Shown here piece by piece: positions 26,987-35,458 of a DNA stretch of 64,000 nucleotides (positions within the stretch are counted from its first letter, which is position 1; each line of letters begins with the position of its first letter). Where the stretch lies: assembly GCA_036925085.1 (NCBI GenBank), contig JAUPFP010000120.1, forward strand, positions 139,501 through 203,500, written 5' to 3'. Under the pieces are notes generated by a model that did not search any database, was not told the origin of the DNA, and saw only the letters and a list, made by a program, of their open reading frames with translations. Source of the DNA: Brachycybe producta (lineage: Eukaryota; Arthropoda; Diplopoda; Playtdesmida; Andrognathidae). A program made the translations under genes and the position numbers.

Positions 26987-27607
26987 ATGCAGGATAATCA
27001 CGAGATCATTGGTGAGCATGGATTTTTTATCATAAAAGCCATATAGCTGATAATAGACATTTCACAAATCCTTTCTACTTTTCTACTATTTTTATTTGAT
27101 GGGGAATTTGCCTTTCTGATAGTTAAAACATACACATTTTCAAATTTCATAAAGTAGTCAATATCGCTTCTTAGAAAAAATTCTGAAAACATATTGATAG
27201 ACTTGACGGTAGAATCTGCAGTAACTGGCCGAAAAACAAAAAGGAAAACCGCACCAAAATCTGAAGTTGCAAAACGTCCAGCGAAGGCAATCGGCGAGGC
27301 GGGGCCATCTTCAGCTGTAGCGGAAGACACGATCAAAGAATGGTTTGGACGTCACCTCAGTAAATCGGAGGAAAAGAACACTTTACCAGATTTCAAAGTT
27401 CATGAAACTATCCCCGTCGAGGACAACTGGAAACTACGTATTCTCGAAAGTAATGAGAATTGGTTCATCGACATCCGTAAATATAGCATAGAAAATAAAT
27501 TTACTAAAGGGGCTTGTATTCCAGTTCATATTTACCCCCAGTTAATCACCAAACTTAATCAAGTTCCTACTGTTTTGGGTAAATTGGGATTTGATTTTGA
27601 AAAATGA
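26987..27607 (+). CDS. PC4-like Polinton protein with a SUMO-interacting-type motif (two exons)
   Basis: Exon 1 is 26987-27011 and exon 2 is 27201-27607; the GT..AG intron keeps the frame and gives 143 residues. The junction forms H-E-I-I-D-L-T-V-E-S, a textbook SUMO-interacting pattern (hydrophobic pair-D-L-T plus acidic tail) that exists only in the spliced product. Residues 19-40 are Lys/Arg-rich (K-T-K-R-K-T-A-P-K), like a nuclear signal. Residues 80-130 (W-K-L-R, then W-F-I-D-I-R-K-Y, then K-G-A-C-I-P-V and L-I-T-K-L) match the beta-strand and helix pattern of the PC4/p15 single-strand-DNA-binding domain. The stop overlaps the polymerase start as ATGA. A role as replication or transcription cofactor next to the polymerase is inference. 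The uninterrupted exon 2 frame has no ATG at its 5' end, which supports the splice. Confidence 0.65.
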
Positions 27608-30600
27608 GCTGTTTCATATGTGGGGATCCAGATAGCTCCATGGAGCATTTTCTCAATGCCCATGTTATTGGACCTATCAAAGAAAAATGTAATCTCTGCA
27701 ATTCACAATTTAATACTAAAACGGAATGGTTGGTCCATTTAAATAACACTCACGAAATATTTTTACCAGATTCTTTTATCGTACATAAAACGGGATTTGG
27801 GAGTGTATTAGTTACCTTAAAACACATGAATGGGAATAATATTCAGGATCCAAGGGACTATTTTCAACACGTCTATAATGATGTTACGAATTTGTTAGAG
27901 GGATGGTCTAATAAAATGAGATTTAAATTTCAATTATGTTTACGCATTCATTTTATGAAGCCAAAAATCATTTATGAAAACAATGAGTCAATAATGACTT
28001 ACGAAACCAATGATTCTTATTTTTGTAGTAATATGAAACTTATTATGCATCATTCAGAAATAAAACAGTACTTGCGAGAATGTGAAATGCAAATCTTAGG
28101 CGCAATAGAAGCTTTCATTAATAGAGGTTCGGGTTGGGTGATCGATTCCATCGAAGATGTAGAAATCAAAATTGGTAAATACAGACCGTATAAAGGGGGA
28201 TGTTCGGGAAAACTTCCCGTTTCATTAAAAAATAAGAAATCTATTTTAAATATCGCATCTAAAGATGCCAAATGTTTTTTATGGTGTATATTAGCTCATT
28301 TACATCCGGTCACGAGAGACAACCATCCAAATAGATTGAGCCACTATAAGAAATTAGAAGGTTCTCTGGATACATCCATGCTTGAATATCCCGTTGGTTT
28401 AAGCCAAATTTCAAAATTCGAAATTGCGAATAATCTCAAAATTAACGTTTTCGGTTACGATAAATTTGTGGTTCCTCTTCAGTTAAGCAATTCCAACTCA
28501 AATAGAGAAATAAATCTTCTTCTTCATGACAGGCACTACTTTCTCATTCGAAATATTGCTCGATTAATGGGACGTGATGGTTTAAACAAAAAATTTTTTT
28601 GCTTACGATGCTGCCAAGGGTTTAAAGTCGAAAGCGCTTTAGAAAGGCATCGTCCCATGTGTGAAGAGCATAAAACGGCCAAAATTCGGTTACCCAGCAA
28701 AGAGGATTGTGTTTTAAAGTTTAACGAGTTTCATAAAGCCTTGCGGTGCCCTTACGTAGCTTATTTTGATTTCGAAAGTCTCATCCAAAAAGTCAGTGGC
28801 CCAACTCAAAATCCGAGTACCTCCTATACCAAAACCATCCAAAAACACGAAGCTTGCTCGTATTCTTACGTTATCGTTGATTATCACGGTAAGGTTGTAG
28901 CTCACGAATGTAAAAGGTCCCAAGATCCTGCGTATGAGCTTGTCATGACGTTAAGAGACAAAGCCAGTGCATTGCTGAAATCAGCCCCAATAGAGCCTAT
29001 GATCATGACGAACGAAGATGAGGAAAATTTCCAGAAAACCACACACTGTTACGCTTGTCATACGGAGTTCAATGAGTTTATAACGGGCAAAGTAAGAGAT
29101 CATGACCACCATCTTCCGGGAAACAATTACAGGGGTGCAGCGTGCTTCAGTTGTAATGCAACCTTGCGTGACCGCTCTTACTTGCCATGTTTCGCTCATT
29201 GTTTACGTTCGTATGATGAGCATTTTATCGTTAAAGCCCTATCTAGGATTAAAACGGAAAAGCCCATTAACATTATTCCATTAAATATTGAGCGCTATAC
29301 GAGTTTCATCGTCGATGATCTCGTGTTTCTAGATAGTTTTCAATTCTTGTCCGCTCCACTCGCAACCCTCGCTCAAAATCTTTCTAAAGAGAAATTTAAT
29401 TGCGTTTCGTGGTTTTTCGAGGACCCTTCAAAAATTGATCTCATGACGCAAAAAGGACATTTTCCTTATGAATACTTGGACAGTCACTCAAAATTTGACG
29501 CAGTAGGCATTCCGGATAAAGCTTGTTTCAACAATACCCTGAATGAAGAAGTGATCTCTGATAAAGATTACGAGCACGTGAAAAAGGTATGGGAGACGTT
29601 CGGTTGTGAAACATTAGGCGATTACCACGATATTTACTTAAGAAGCGATTGTCTCATTTTGGCGGATGTTTTCGAAAATTTCCGAACTATTTCTTTTAAA
29701 AGTTTTGGACTAGATCCCGCGCATTATTTCACTTTGCCCATGTATGCATGGTCCGCCGCTTTGAAATACACAGAAGTTGAGTTGGAATTACTTACGGATT
29801 ATGATATGCACTTATTTATCGAAAAAGGTATTCGCGGAGGTGTTTCTGTTGCCAGCCACAGATACGCAAAAGCGAACAATCCCTATCTAAATGATTACGA
29901 TCCATCTAAGCCTAAATCTTATTTAGCCTATTGGGACTACAATTCCTTGTATGCTACGGCGATGTGCGAGCCCATGCCCATGAAAGATTTTTGTTGGTTA
30001 GATGAAAATGAGATCAAAACTTTTGACATCCATTCCATAAATCCAGATGACAAAGAGGGATACATATTAGAAGTGGATCTCGATTATCCCCTTGATTTAC
30101 ATTTTGATCATAGTGACTACCCTCTTTGTCCAGAAAGGCTCGATATTCACCTCGATATGCTATCTCCTTATGCTAAAGACCTTCTAAAAAAAGTAAAAGG
30201 AAAAGAACCCAAAAACTACAAGACGAAAAAACTCGCACCAAATCTTTATCATAAAAAACATTACGTGATTCATGTTAGAAATTTACAATGCTACTTAAAC
30301 CTGGGGATGAAATTAATCAAAATTCATCGTGTTCTTTCTTTTACCCAAGGTAAGTGGTTAAAGCCCTATATAGAATTTAACATTGCCATGCGTAAACTAG
30401 CAAAAGATGATTTCGAAAAAGACTTTTTCAAATTAATGAACAATGCCGTTTTCGGGAAAACGATGGAAAATCAAAGAAAAAAAATGAATGCCGAACTCGT
30501 TAATGAAAAAGAACGGTGTCTAAAATTACTCAGTCGCGCAAATTTAGACTCATTTCACATTATCGATAAGAATCTCACTGTTTTTAAAATGAAAAAATGG

Positions 30601-31203
30601 TCCATTTATTTTAACAAACCATTGTATACGGGTTTTACTGTGCTAGAAATATCGAAGTTGTTCATGTATGAATTTTATTATTATGTTCTGAAATCAAATT
30701 ATCCCGGAAATAGATTGAAATTGTTGTATACCGATACGGATAGTTTCATTATGCATATTCAAACGAAAGATTTGTACCATGACATGCAGCGTTACCAATA
30801 CCATTTGGATACGAGTGACTATCCAAAAAGTCACTTTCTGCACTCTCTTAAAAACAAAAAAGTTATGGGAAAATTTAAAGATGAAATGAATGGTGAACCT
30901 ATTTCGGAATTTGTGGCCCTAAAATCTAAAATGTATTCTATACTGTTAAATAGCCATAAGTATAAATGTAAAGCTAAAGGTATTAAGAAACAGATCGTTA
31001 AATCTCACTTCAATCATGATATGTACATTGAATCTTTGCATCAGTCTATTCCGAATAGGGTGATTCAACGGCAAATCATGTCTAAAATGCACGATATTTA
31101 CACTCTAGAAGTGAACAAAATCAGTCTTACCGCATTCGATGATAAACGTTATATTGAGAATGACGGAATTACTACCCTCGCTTATGGCTATTTTTCAATT
31201 TAA
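27604..31203 (+). CDS. polB: Protein-primed family B DNA polymerase
   Basis: 1199 residues, normal for Polinton polymerases. The N-terminus has zinc-finger-like Cys/His sets (C-F-I-C...H-F-L-N-A-H, C-N-L-C...H-L-N-N-T-H; residues 3-50) and another near 335-360. The 3'-5' exonuclease Exo I is Y-F-D-F-E-S (Asp389, Glu391). A Cys/His endonuclease-VII-like insert follows (C-Y-A-C at 482-485, D-H-D-H near 499, C-F-S-C-N). Exo III is near 674 (Y-H-D-I-Y-L-R-S-D). Polymerase motif A is W-D-Y-N-S-L-Y (Asp778), motif B is K-L-M-N-N-A-V-F-G (943-951) and motif C is Y-T-D-T-D-S (Asp1044, Asp1046). All catalytic residues are present. It replicates the element from protein-primed ends in the nucleus, as known for the family. 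The start overlaps the PC4-like stop (ATGA), implying translational coupling or leaky scanning. Confidence 0.97.
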   Translation: MSCFICGDPDSSMEHFLNAHVIGPIKEKCNLCNSQFNTKTEWLVHLNNTHEIFLPDSFIVHKTGFGSVLVTLKHMNGNNIQDPRDYFQHVYNDVTNLLEGWSNKMRFKFQLCLRIHFMKPKIIYENNESIMTYETNDSYFCSNMKLIMHHSEIKQYLRECEMQILGAIEAFINRGSGWVIDSIEDVEIKIGKYRPYKGGCSGKLPVSLKNKKSILNIASKDAKCFLWCILAHLHPVTRDNHPNRLSHYKKLEGSLDTSMLEYPVGLSQISKFEIANNLKINVFGYDKFVVPLQLSNSNSNREINLLLHDRHYFLIRNIARLMGRDGLNKKFFCLRCCQGFKVESALERHRPMCEEHKTAKIRLPSKEDCVLKFNEFHKALRCPYVAYFDFESLIQKVSGPTQNPSTSYTKTIQKHEACSYSYVIVDYHGKVVAHECKRSQDPAYELVMTLRDKASALLKSAPIEPMIMTNEDEENFQKTTHCYACHTEFNEFITGKVRDHDHHLPGNNYRGAACFSCNATLRDRSYLPCFAHCLRSYDEHFIVKALSRIKTEKPINIIPLNIERYTSFIVDDLVFLDSFQFLSAPLATLAQNLSKEKFNCVSWFFEDPSKIDLMTQKGHFPYEYLDSHSKFDAVGIPDKACFNNTLNEEVISDKDYEHVKKVWETFGCETLGDYHDIYLRSDCLILADVFENFRTISFKSFGLDPAHYFTLPMYAWSAALKYTEVELELLTDYDMHLFIEKGIRGGVSVASHRYAKANNPYLNDYDPSKPKSYLAYWDYNSLYATAMCEPMPMKDFCWLDENEIKTFDIHSINPDDKEGYILEVDLDYPLDLHFDHSDYPLCPERLDIHLDMLSPYAKDLLKKVKGKEPKNYKTKKLAPNLYHKKHYVIHVRNLQCYLNLGMKLIKIHRVLSFTQGKWLKPYIEFNIAMRKLAKDDFEKDFFKLMNNAVFGKTMENQRKKMNAELVNEKERCLKLLSRANLDSFHIIDKNLTVFKMKKWSIYFNKPLYTGFTVLEISKLFMYEFYYYVLKSNYPGNRLKLLYTDTDSFIMHIQTKDLYHDMQRYQYHLDTSDYPKSHFLHSLKNKKVMGKFKDEMNGEPISEFVALKSKMYSILLNSHKYKCKAKGIKKQIVKSHFNHDMYIESLHQSIPNRVIQRQIMSKMHDIYTLEVNKISLTAFDDKRYIENDGITTLAYGYFSI

Positions 31204-31251
31204 ACAAAATTTAGATAAAATCATTTGTTGTTCATTATAGAACCTACCATA

Positions 31252-31671
31252 ATGGTTAAGAGATTAAGCGATGCATGTGTCATCCCGAAGAAAATGAATA
31301 TGGGTGATGCCGGATATGATCTGTATTCTGCGGTGAACTGCACTATTAAACCTGGAGATAGAATGCTCTGTGCGACAGACTTATCCATGGCTATACCGTA
31401 TAATTCCTATGGAAGAATCGCACCAAGATCGGGCCCCGCGCTTCATTTTGGAATCGATGTTTTGGCCGGTGTCATTGATTCCAGCTACAGGGGAGCTATT
31501 AATGTTCTGTTAATAAATTTCGGAACCTATGATTTTTCTATTAAAAAAGGGGATAGAATTGCGCAAATCATTTTTGAAAAAATATACCCCGATGTGGAAT
31601 TTACAGAGTGCGATGTTGAACTCCCTCCAAGCACCCGTGGTGAGCTTGGGTTTGGCTCTACGGGAAAATAA
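31252..31671 (+). CDS. dut: dUTPase (trimeric type)
   Basis: 139 residues. All five motifs of trimeric dUTP pyrophosphatases are visible: motif 1 G-D-A-G-Y-D-L, motif 2 A-P-R-S-G, motif 3 G-V-I-D-S-S-Y-R-G, motif 4 G-D-R-I-A-Q-I and the C-terminal P-loop-like motif 5 R-G-E-L-G-F-G-S-T-G. It hydrolyses dUTP to dUMP and pyrophosphate, limiting uracil in DNA. The ATG at 31252 is the first in frame. A possible splice acceptor (TTCATTATAG) lies just before it, so the mRNA may be spliced from upstream. It lies 48 bp after the polymerase stop, on the same strand, and converges with the protease gene. It is not part of the usual Polinton core set, so it looks like an acquired accessory gene that would help replication in cells with low dUTPase. 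Confidence 0.95.
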   Translation: MVKRLSDACVIPKKMNMGDAGYDLYSAVNCTIKPGDRMLCATDLSMAIPYNSYGRIAPRSGPALHFGIDVLAGVIDSSYRGAINVLLINFGTYDFSIKKGDRIAQIIFEKIYPDVEFTECDVELPPSTRGELGFGSTGK

Positions 31672-31817
31672 GTATTTACTCGATGTAGTCCTATAAATGT
31701 TTATTCACGATTGTATACATCCCATAATGTTACATATACCCATTTTAATATATTTACTTTATATAAATAATATAATAATACATGTATTGAAAAGGTAAAG
31801 GGTAAATAAAAATGTAA
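31672..31817. terminator. Convergent 3' region between dUTPase and protease genes
   Basis: A 146-bp AT-rich gap. AATAAA on the + strand at about 31805 and TTTATT (AATAAA on the - strand) near 31699 can serve the two converging units, implying overlapping 3' ends. Confidence 0.5.
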
Positions 31818-32288
31818 TTAAAAAGCATACAGTGGTAAATATTTTTTTAGATTATAATTAATAAATGCGTGAACAATTTTATCATTTCGCAAATAATTAT
31901 GTCGATGAAACGTAGAAACGATACTTTTCATAGATACATTAGAACATCTTAAAATAGAATAAAAAATACAATATTGGCCACATACGGCCGTTCTCGAATG
32001 TTGGAGTCTACGTGCATTGTAAGTCCAGGAGAGACTGTTTCTCGTAATGAACTGATTTATCTCGTCCGTCATTGGCTTCATTCCGTAACTGTCAAAATAT
32101 TCAGCCATTCCATTATTGAAATAAATAGTGATCCAGTGAGATCCAGGCTCCGACCGCGCGTCCAGATTAACGATATAAAGTTTACGATTCACTCTAAAAG
32201 GAAGTTGGTCCCGTGCGAATACACCAGCAAACACAAAATGCGTGGCTGGATGATGAAATAATAAATATTCCAGTTGACTAGAATCCAT
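31818..32288 (-). CDS. Adenain-like cysteine protease
   Basis: 156 residues, slightly shorter than adenovirus protease. The catalytic set is in the expected order: His51 (G-S-H-W-I-T), Asp66 (Y-F-D-S-Y-G), the oxyanion Gln96 and the nucleophile Cys103 in A-V-C-G-Q-Y-C. The Gln-to-Cys spacing of seven is typical of C5/Ulp1-like proteases. In Polintons this enzyme is thought to mature capsid proteins. A matching cleavage site (M-T-G-G) occurs in the core protein of this element. It is the last gene of the leftward structural block. Its ATG follows the capsid stop by one base (TAA-A-ATG). Confidence 0.93.
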   Translation of the reverse strand: MDSSQLEYLLFHHPATHFVFAGVFARDQLPFRVNRKLYIVNLDARSEPGSHWITIYFNNGMAEYFDSYGMKPMTDEINQFITRNSLSWTYNARRLQHSRTAVCGQYCIFYSILRCSNVSMKSIVSTFHRHNYLRNDKIVHAFINYNLKKYLPLYAF

Positions 32289-32289
32289 T

Positions 32290-33615
32290 TTAATAATCTA
32301 TGATAACATTGCGATGATGATCCACTTCGATAATGGACTGGTAGATGGAATAAACGATGACATTCACCGTTGTGTTCAATGGATTTTTAAATTTCATATT
32401 GAGCCGTAAAGATCCGTTTTTACTCAAGTTGAAATGGGATCCTGATAGAGCACTTTGATCATTGGTGAGATCGAAGGCATAAAGAGAATAGCCGTTTTTA
32501 AATTCCTCGAACGTCACATCTACACCGTCTGTGCCATAATACTTGCGGCACGCAGAAAATAGCTGCTGATAAAGATGACCGTATTCTTTCGTACTGAAAT
32601 TTGGACTGAACTGTATCCCCGGAAACTGGGTACCATCTACCTGTAGCTCGAGAAAACTAAGGTCCTTGTAATGAAAATGAAAAGGATTCTTTTTTAAATT
32701 TCCAGCTCGTGCATCACTATCAACGAGTCCAATCATAACGAAACTCGGTAATATGCCATTACAAATGTTGATGTTAATATCGTGGCCGCCGCTAGGTTCA
32801 CTGAAAGAAGTGCATTTGATTCGGTTGATGGGATAAATAAAATTAGACTTCAACGACTGCTCAATATGCGTTTTAACGATAGATGGATTTGGTATCACTT
32901 TTCGTACATAGAGGGTAGCAGATCTAATATCCACTTTGTAATCATTTTTGTCACTATCTGGTTTCAGTAAACAAAAGGCATCTTTTTGACGAATTAATTT
33001 AATGGAGAGATCGAGCATATTAGGTAAGAGCCGCCCCTGATGAAATATATCTCCGTGAAGACGTCCGCACATATCCATAATAGCACTCGCTTTTGATCTT
33101 TCGAAGCGTTGCGCTAATCCATCTGCCGGATCGGCGGTGGATGGTTTACGATCTTTAAAGGCAGCGATGGTGTCTTTGTAGAACATCTCCAGAGATAAAT
33201 AAGGTTTATTCCCGGTGTTTTCGCTGCCTAGAAGGGTCGTTAAATAAGCTTTATATCCATAATCGTGATCAGTGGAACTAATAATCGTATGCCCGAGAGT
33301 AACCGTAATTTCACTAAAAAGTGAGTGAAAAAACCCATTTATAGGTGTGACTTCGCAAATAGCGTCCAATGGTTTTCCGTCCGCTTTTAAGATTCTTGCC
33401 TTCACATTCAGGTAAATATCAGAAGGATCTATGTATTCATCGGCATTTCCCATGATATTGAACTCTATCGTATTTTGGTCTTCGATACTGTTCACGGGAT
33501 GGTATTCCTTAATGCAGTCATCCCGATTACTCGTTTGCGTCGCGGGCACGGTAAAAATATCCAATTCACAACTCATCCCGGGCCCCGAGTCATGATGTAC
33601 GAGAAAGCCGCTCAT
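32290..33615 (-). CDS. Major capsid protein (double jelly-roll)
   Basis: 441 residues. The N-terminus has M-S-C-E-L-D-I-F-T-V-P-A-T-Q-T-S, followed by I-E-F-N-I-M-G, Y-I-D-P-S-D-I-Y-L and V-T-P-I-N-G-F-F-H-S-L-F-S. This order is the signature of Polinton and adintovirus-type major capsid proteins (in databases often labelled F54H12.2-like). The remainder is beta-rich, as expected for two stacked jelly-rolls. It would form the icosahedral shell as trimers. The start ATG lies two bases after the core-protein stop (TAA-AC-ATG). The frame is intact over its length. Confidence 0.93.
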   Translation of the reverse strand: MSGFLVHHDSGPGMSCELDIFTVPATQTSNRDDCIKEYHPVNSIEDQNTIEFNIMGNADEYIDPSDIYLNVKARILKADGKPLDAICEVTPINGFFHSLFSEITVTLGHTIISSTDHDYGYKAYLTTLLGSENTGNKPYLSLEMFYKDTIAAFKDRKPSTADPADGLAQRFERSKASAIMDMCGRLHGDIFHQGRLLPNMLDLSIKLIRQKDAFCLLKPDSDKNDYKVDIRSATLYVRKVIPNPSIVKTHIEQSLKSNFIYPINRIKCTSFSEPSGGHDININICNGILPSFVMIGLVDSDARAGNLKKNPFHFHYKDLSFLELQVDGTQFPGIQFSPNFSTKEYGHLYQQLFSACRKYYGTDGVDVTFEEFKNGYSLYAFDLTNDQSALSGSHFNLSKNGSLRLNMKFKNPLNTTVNVIVYSIYQSIIEVDHHRNVIIDY

Positions 33616-33617
33616 GT

Positions 33618-34094
33618 TTATAGGAGATTCACGAAATTGCTAGTTTTTCTTTTTTTACCCGAAGCTTTCTTTGCTGCGGTTTTCCTTTTCTTAGCGACTT
33701 TCTTCTTCGATGCTTTCCTTTTCACTGTACGCTTCGTACTGGCCACGGTTCTTCTATTTCCAGATGTTTTAGTCGTTTTCCGGCGCTTAGCTCCACCTGT
33801 CATTGTCTTCAAAAATTCATGCCCGGCTTCCGTTCCACGCCTTTTTAAGGCACTTTTGAAAGATTCCCCCGCTTCAATATCGGATACGACGTTAGTTCCA
33901 GACTTTAACAACTGCTTACTTGCTGAGAGGGCTCCTTTTTTCAAAAAAGGGATCACGAAACGATATAACGAAGAGAAAAATCCGTGTCCCCGCTGATATT
34001 GAGATCCCACGAAGACGGGTAAAGAGGATCCAATTTGTTTATGATAATTATAACACGGATCAGACGCTGATCCACAATAGTAAGGCACCCTCAT
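33618..34094 (-). CDS. Basic core/precursor protein with adenain-type cleavage site
   Basis: 158 residues from the ATG at 34094, chosen because it forms ATGA with the upstream stop; an in-frame ATG 18 bp earlier (34112) is also possible. Residues 30-60 hold a conserved Polinton pattern (S-Q-Y-Q-R-G-H-G-F-F then an amphipathic stretch ending P-F-L-K-K-G). M-T-G-G at 98-101 followed by A-K-R-R-K fits the adenovirus protease rule (M/I/L-x-G-G then cut). The last 57 residues are almost all Lys, Arg, Thr, Ser and Ala, like adenovirus pVII/pX or protamine, suited to condensing DNA. A membrane-active N-terminal part and a DNA-binding C-terminal part, separated by the protease, is the likely design. 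It sits between penton-like and capsid genes. Confidence 0.8.
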   Translation of the reverse strand: MRVPYYCGSASDPCYNYHKQIGSSLPVFVGSQYQRGHGFFSSLYRFVIPFLKKGALSASKQLLKSGTNVVSDIEAGESFKSALKRRGTEAGHEFLKTMTGGAKRRKTTKTSGNRRTVASTKRTVKRKASKKKVAKKRKTAAKKASGKKRKTSNFVNLL

Positions 34095-35458
34095 TTGTGA
34101 AAAATGGAACACGGACGAAAATGAACTGTGGCTATCACTACGTCTCCACTGGTAAATAAAATTTTACGTCCAAAGACATCGCTTATACGCACTTCGATAC
34201 TATGTATACTATCACGTGATACTCTTTTGTACTGTAGTTGATTGTAGATTTTGGTAACTCTCATTCCATCAGAATCCTGAAGATGAACGGGCCTCAATAA
34301 AGGTGAAAGTATATCCCCCACCGGCTGGTACTCGATGCAGTCGATATACACGAATAAGGAATGAATATCACGCTGAATATCCGAAAGAAAGTCGGCCACC
34401 TTAATAATGGGAAGTTCCGACGTATTGCTAAGATAGTCCTCTTGAAACCCGAGCATTCTTTGTATTTTTTCAGAGAATTGAATGCTTGAATTGGGCTGAA
34501 CGGTAACTTCTACACGTGACGTTGTATTCCGATATTTGAACCAAGGATTCTTTTCACTATTTAATCTCGGATTAGCGATATTGTCCATTCGTGTTTTGCT
34601 TTCTAACAATTGCTGATGATAATCTTTCATATTTTGTAGATCTTGTTTTGACTTGGCTAAATTTTCTTTTTTTTCATCATACGAGGACTTTAAAATATTG
34701 TAATTAAATTCATTCGCTTCTTTTTGTAAACGAACCGGATTGATGAGTTTATCTTTGGTATCTTTATCGTCAGTCTTCTTTTTTTGTTCGTCTTGTATTT
34801 TTTGTTGTAAGACATTAACGAGACGCTGAATGGCTTCATCCCGTTTTCCATCGGGTCCAGGTATGAGGCCTTTTTGATGTTGTAATTGATTTTCGAGCTC
34901 GTTTATTTTGTTTTGATATTCCATTTGACTGGTATTCTTATCCTTAACGAGATTCTGATAGTTGGTGCGTGATTCCTCGCACGTTTTGAACATGACATTC
35001 ACATTGTCCGCAGTTGTTTGCACCCTGGCTTCTTCTATTACCATATTTTCTTCCTCTTTGTCTATATTAGCTGTAGATTTGTCTATTTTTTTAATCAATT
35101 CATTTTTGCTCGATTGAATCGAGGGATGCCTCAAATGAAGGGGCCCGAAATATTCATCGATATGAGAGTTGATGGCATTCACGAGAAATCCGGGAGAATG
35201 ATACGCCCCGCTAGGAACGCTAATATTGATGCTTAGGCTCCGCTCCAGATCTCTGATAATAATTTCACCTTCCTTTTCATCTGCAATCTTTAACCAGGTA
35301 CGTGAAAAATGAATCTCAGCCAAGGCAACTTCGTAATCTCCAGTAATTTCGATGGGTTTTGGGAGTTTCACGGTGTAATTCGTTAAAGTGTTGTCCGGAT
35401 AATATTTCATACTGCTATTACTCGGCAGTGTCACGTAAAAGTCTTGAGACTCGGTCAT
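34091..35458 (-). CDS. Minor capsid (penton-like) protein with long coiled-coil insertion
   Basis: 455 residues. The N-terminal pattern F-Y-V-T-L-P-S-N-S-S, P-D-N-T-L-T-N-Y-T-V-K-L-P and Y-E-V-A-L-A-E-I is the usual start of the Polinton minor capsid/penton-like family. The C-terminal part (L-F-V-Y-I-D-C-I-E-Y-Q-P-V-G-D and S-I-E-V-R-I-S-D) is also conserved. Between them, about residues 115-300, lies a Lys/Glu/Gln-rich region with heptad character that looks like an inserted coiled coil. It lies between integrase and core genes, with ATGA overlaps at both sides. The jelly-roll assignment comes from family knowledge; surface projection or receptor function of the coil is only a possibility. 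Confidence 0.75.
   Translation of the reverse strand: MTESQDFYVTLPSNSSMKYYPDNTLTNYTVKLPKPIEITGDYEVALAEIHFSRTWLKIADEKEGEIIIRDLERSLSINISVPSGAYHSPGFLVNAINSHIDEYFGPLHLRHPSIQSSKNELIKKIDKSTANIDKEEENMVIEEARVQTTADNVNVMFKTCEESRTNYQNLVKDKNTSQMEYQNKINELENQLQHQKGLIPGPDGKRDEAIQRLVNVLQQKIQDEQKKKTDDKDTKDKLINPVRLQKEANEFNYNILKSSYDEKKENLAKSKQDLQNMKDYHQQLLESKTRMDNIANPRLNSEKNPWFKYRNTTSRVEVTVQPNSSIQFSEKIQRMLGFQEDYLSNTSELPIIKVADFLSDIQRDIHSLFVYIDCIEYQPVGDILSPLLRPVHLQDSDGMRVTKIYNQLQYKRVSRDSIHSIEVRISDVFGRKILFTSGDVVIATVHFRPCSIFHK

Noticed and set aside
27567..29199. Small frames on the opposite strand of polB
   Set aside because: Shadows of the polymerase gene; no domains or promoters.
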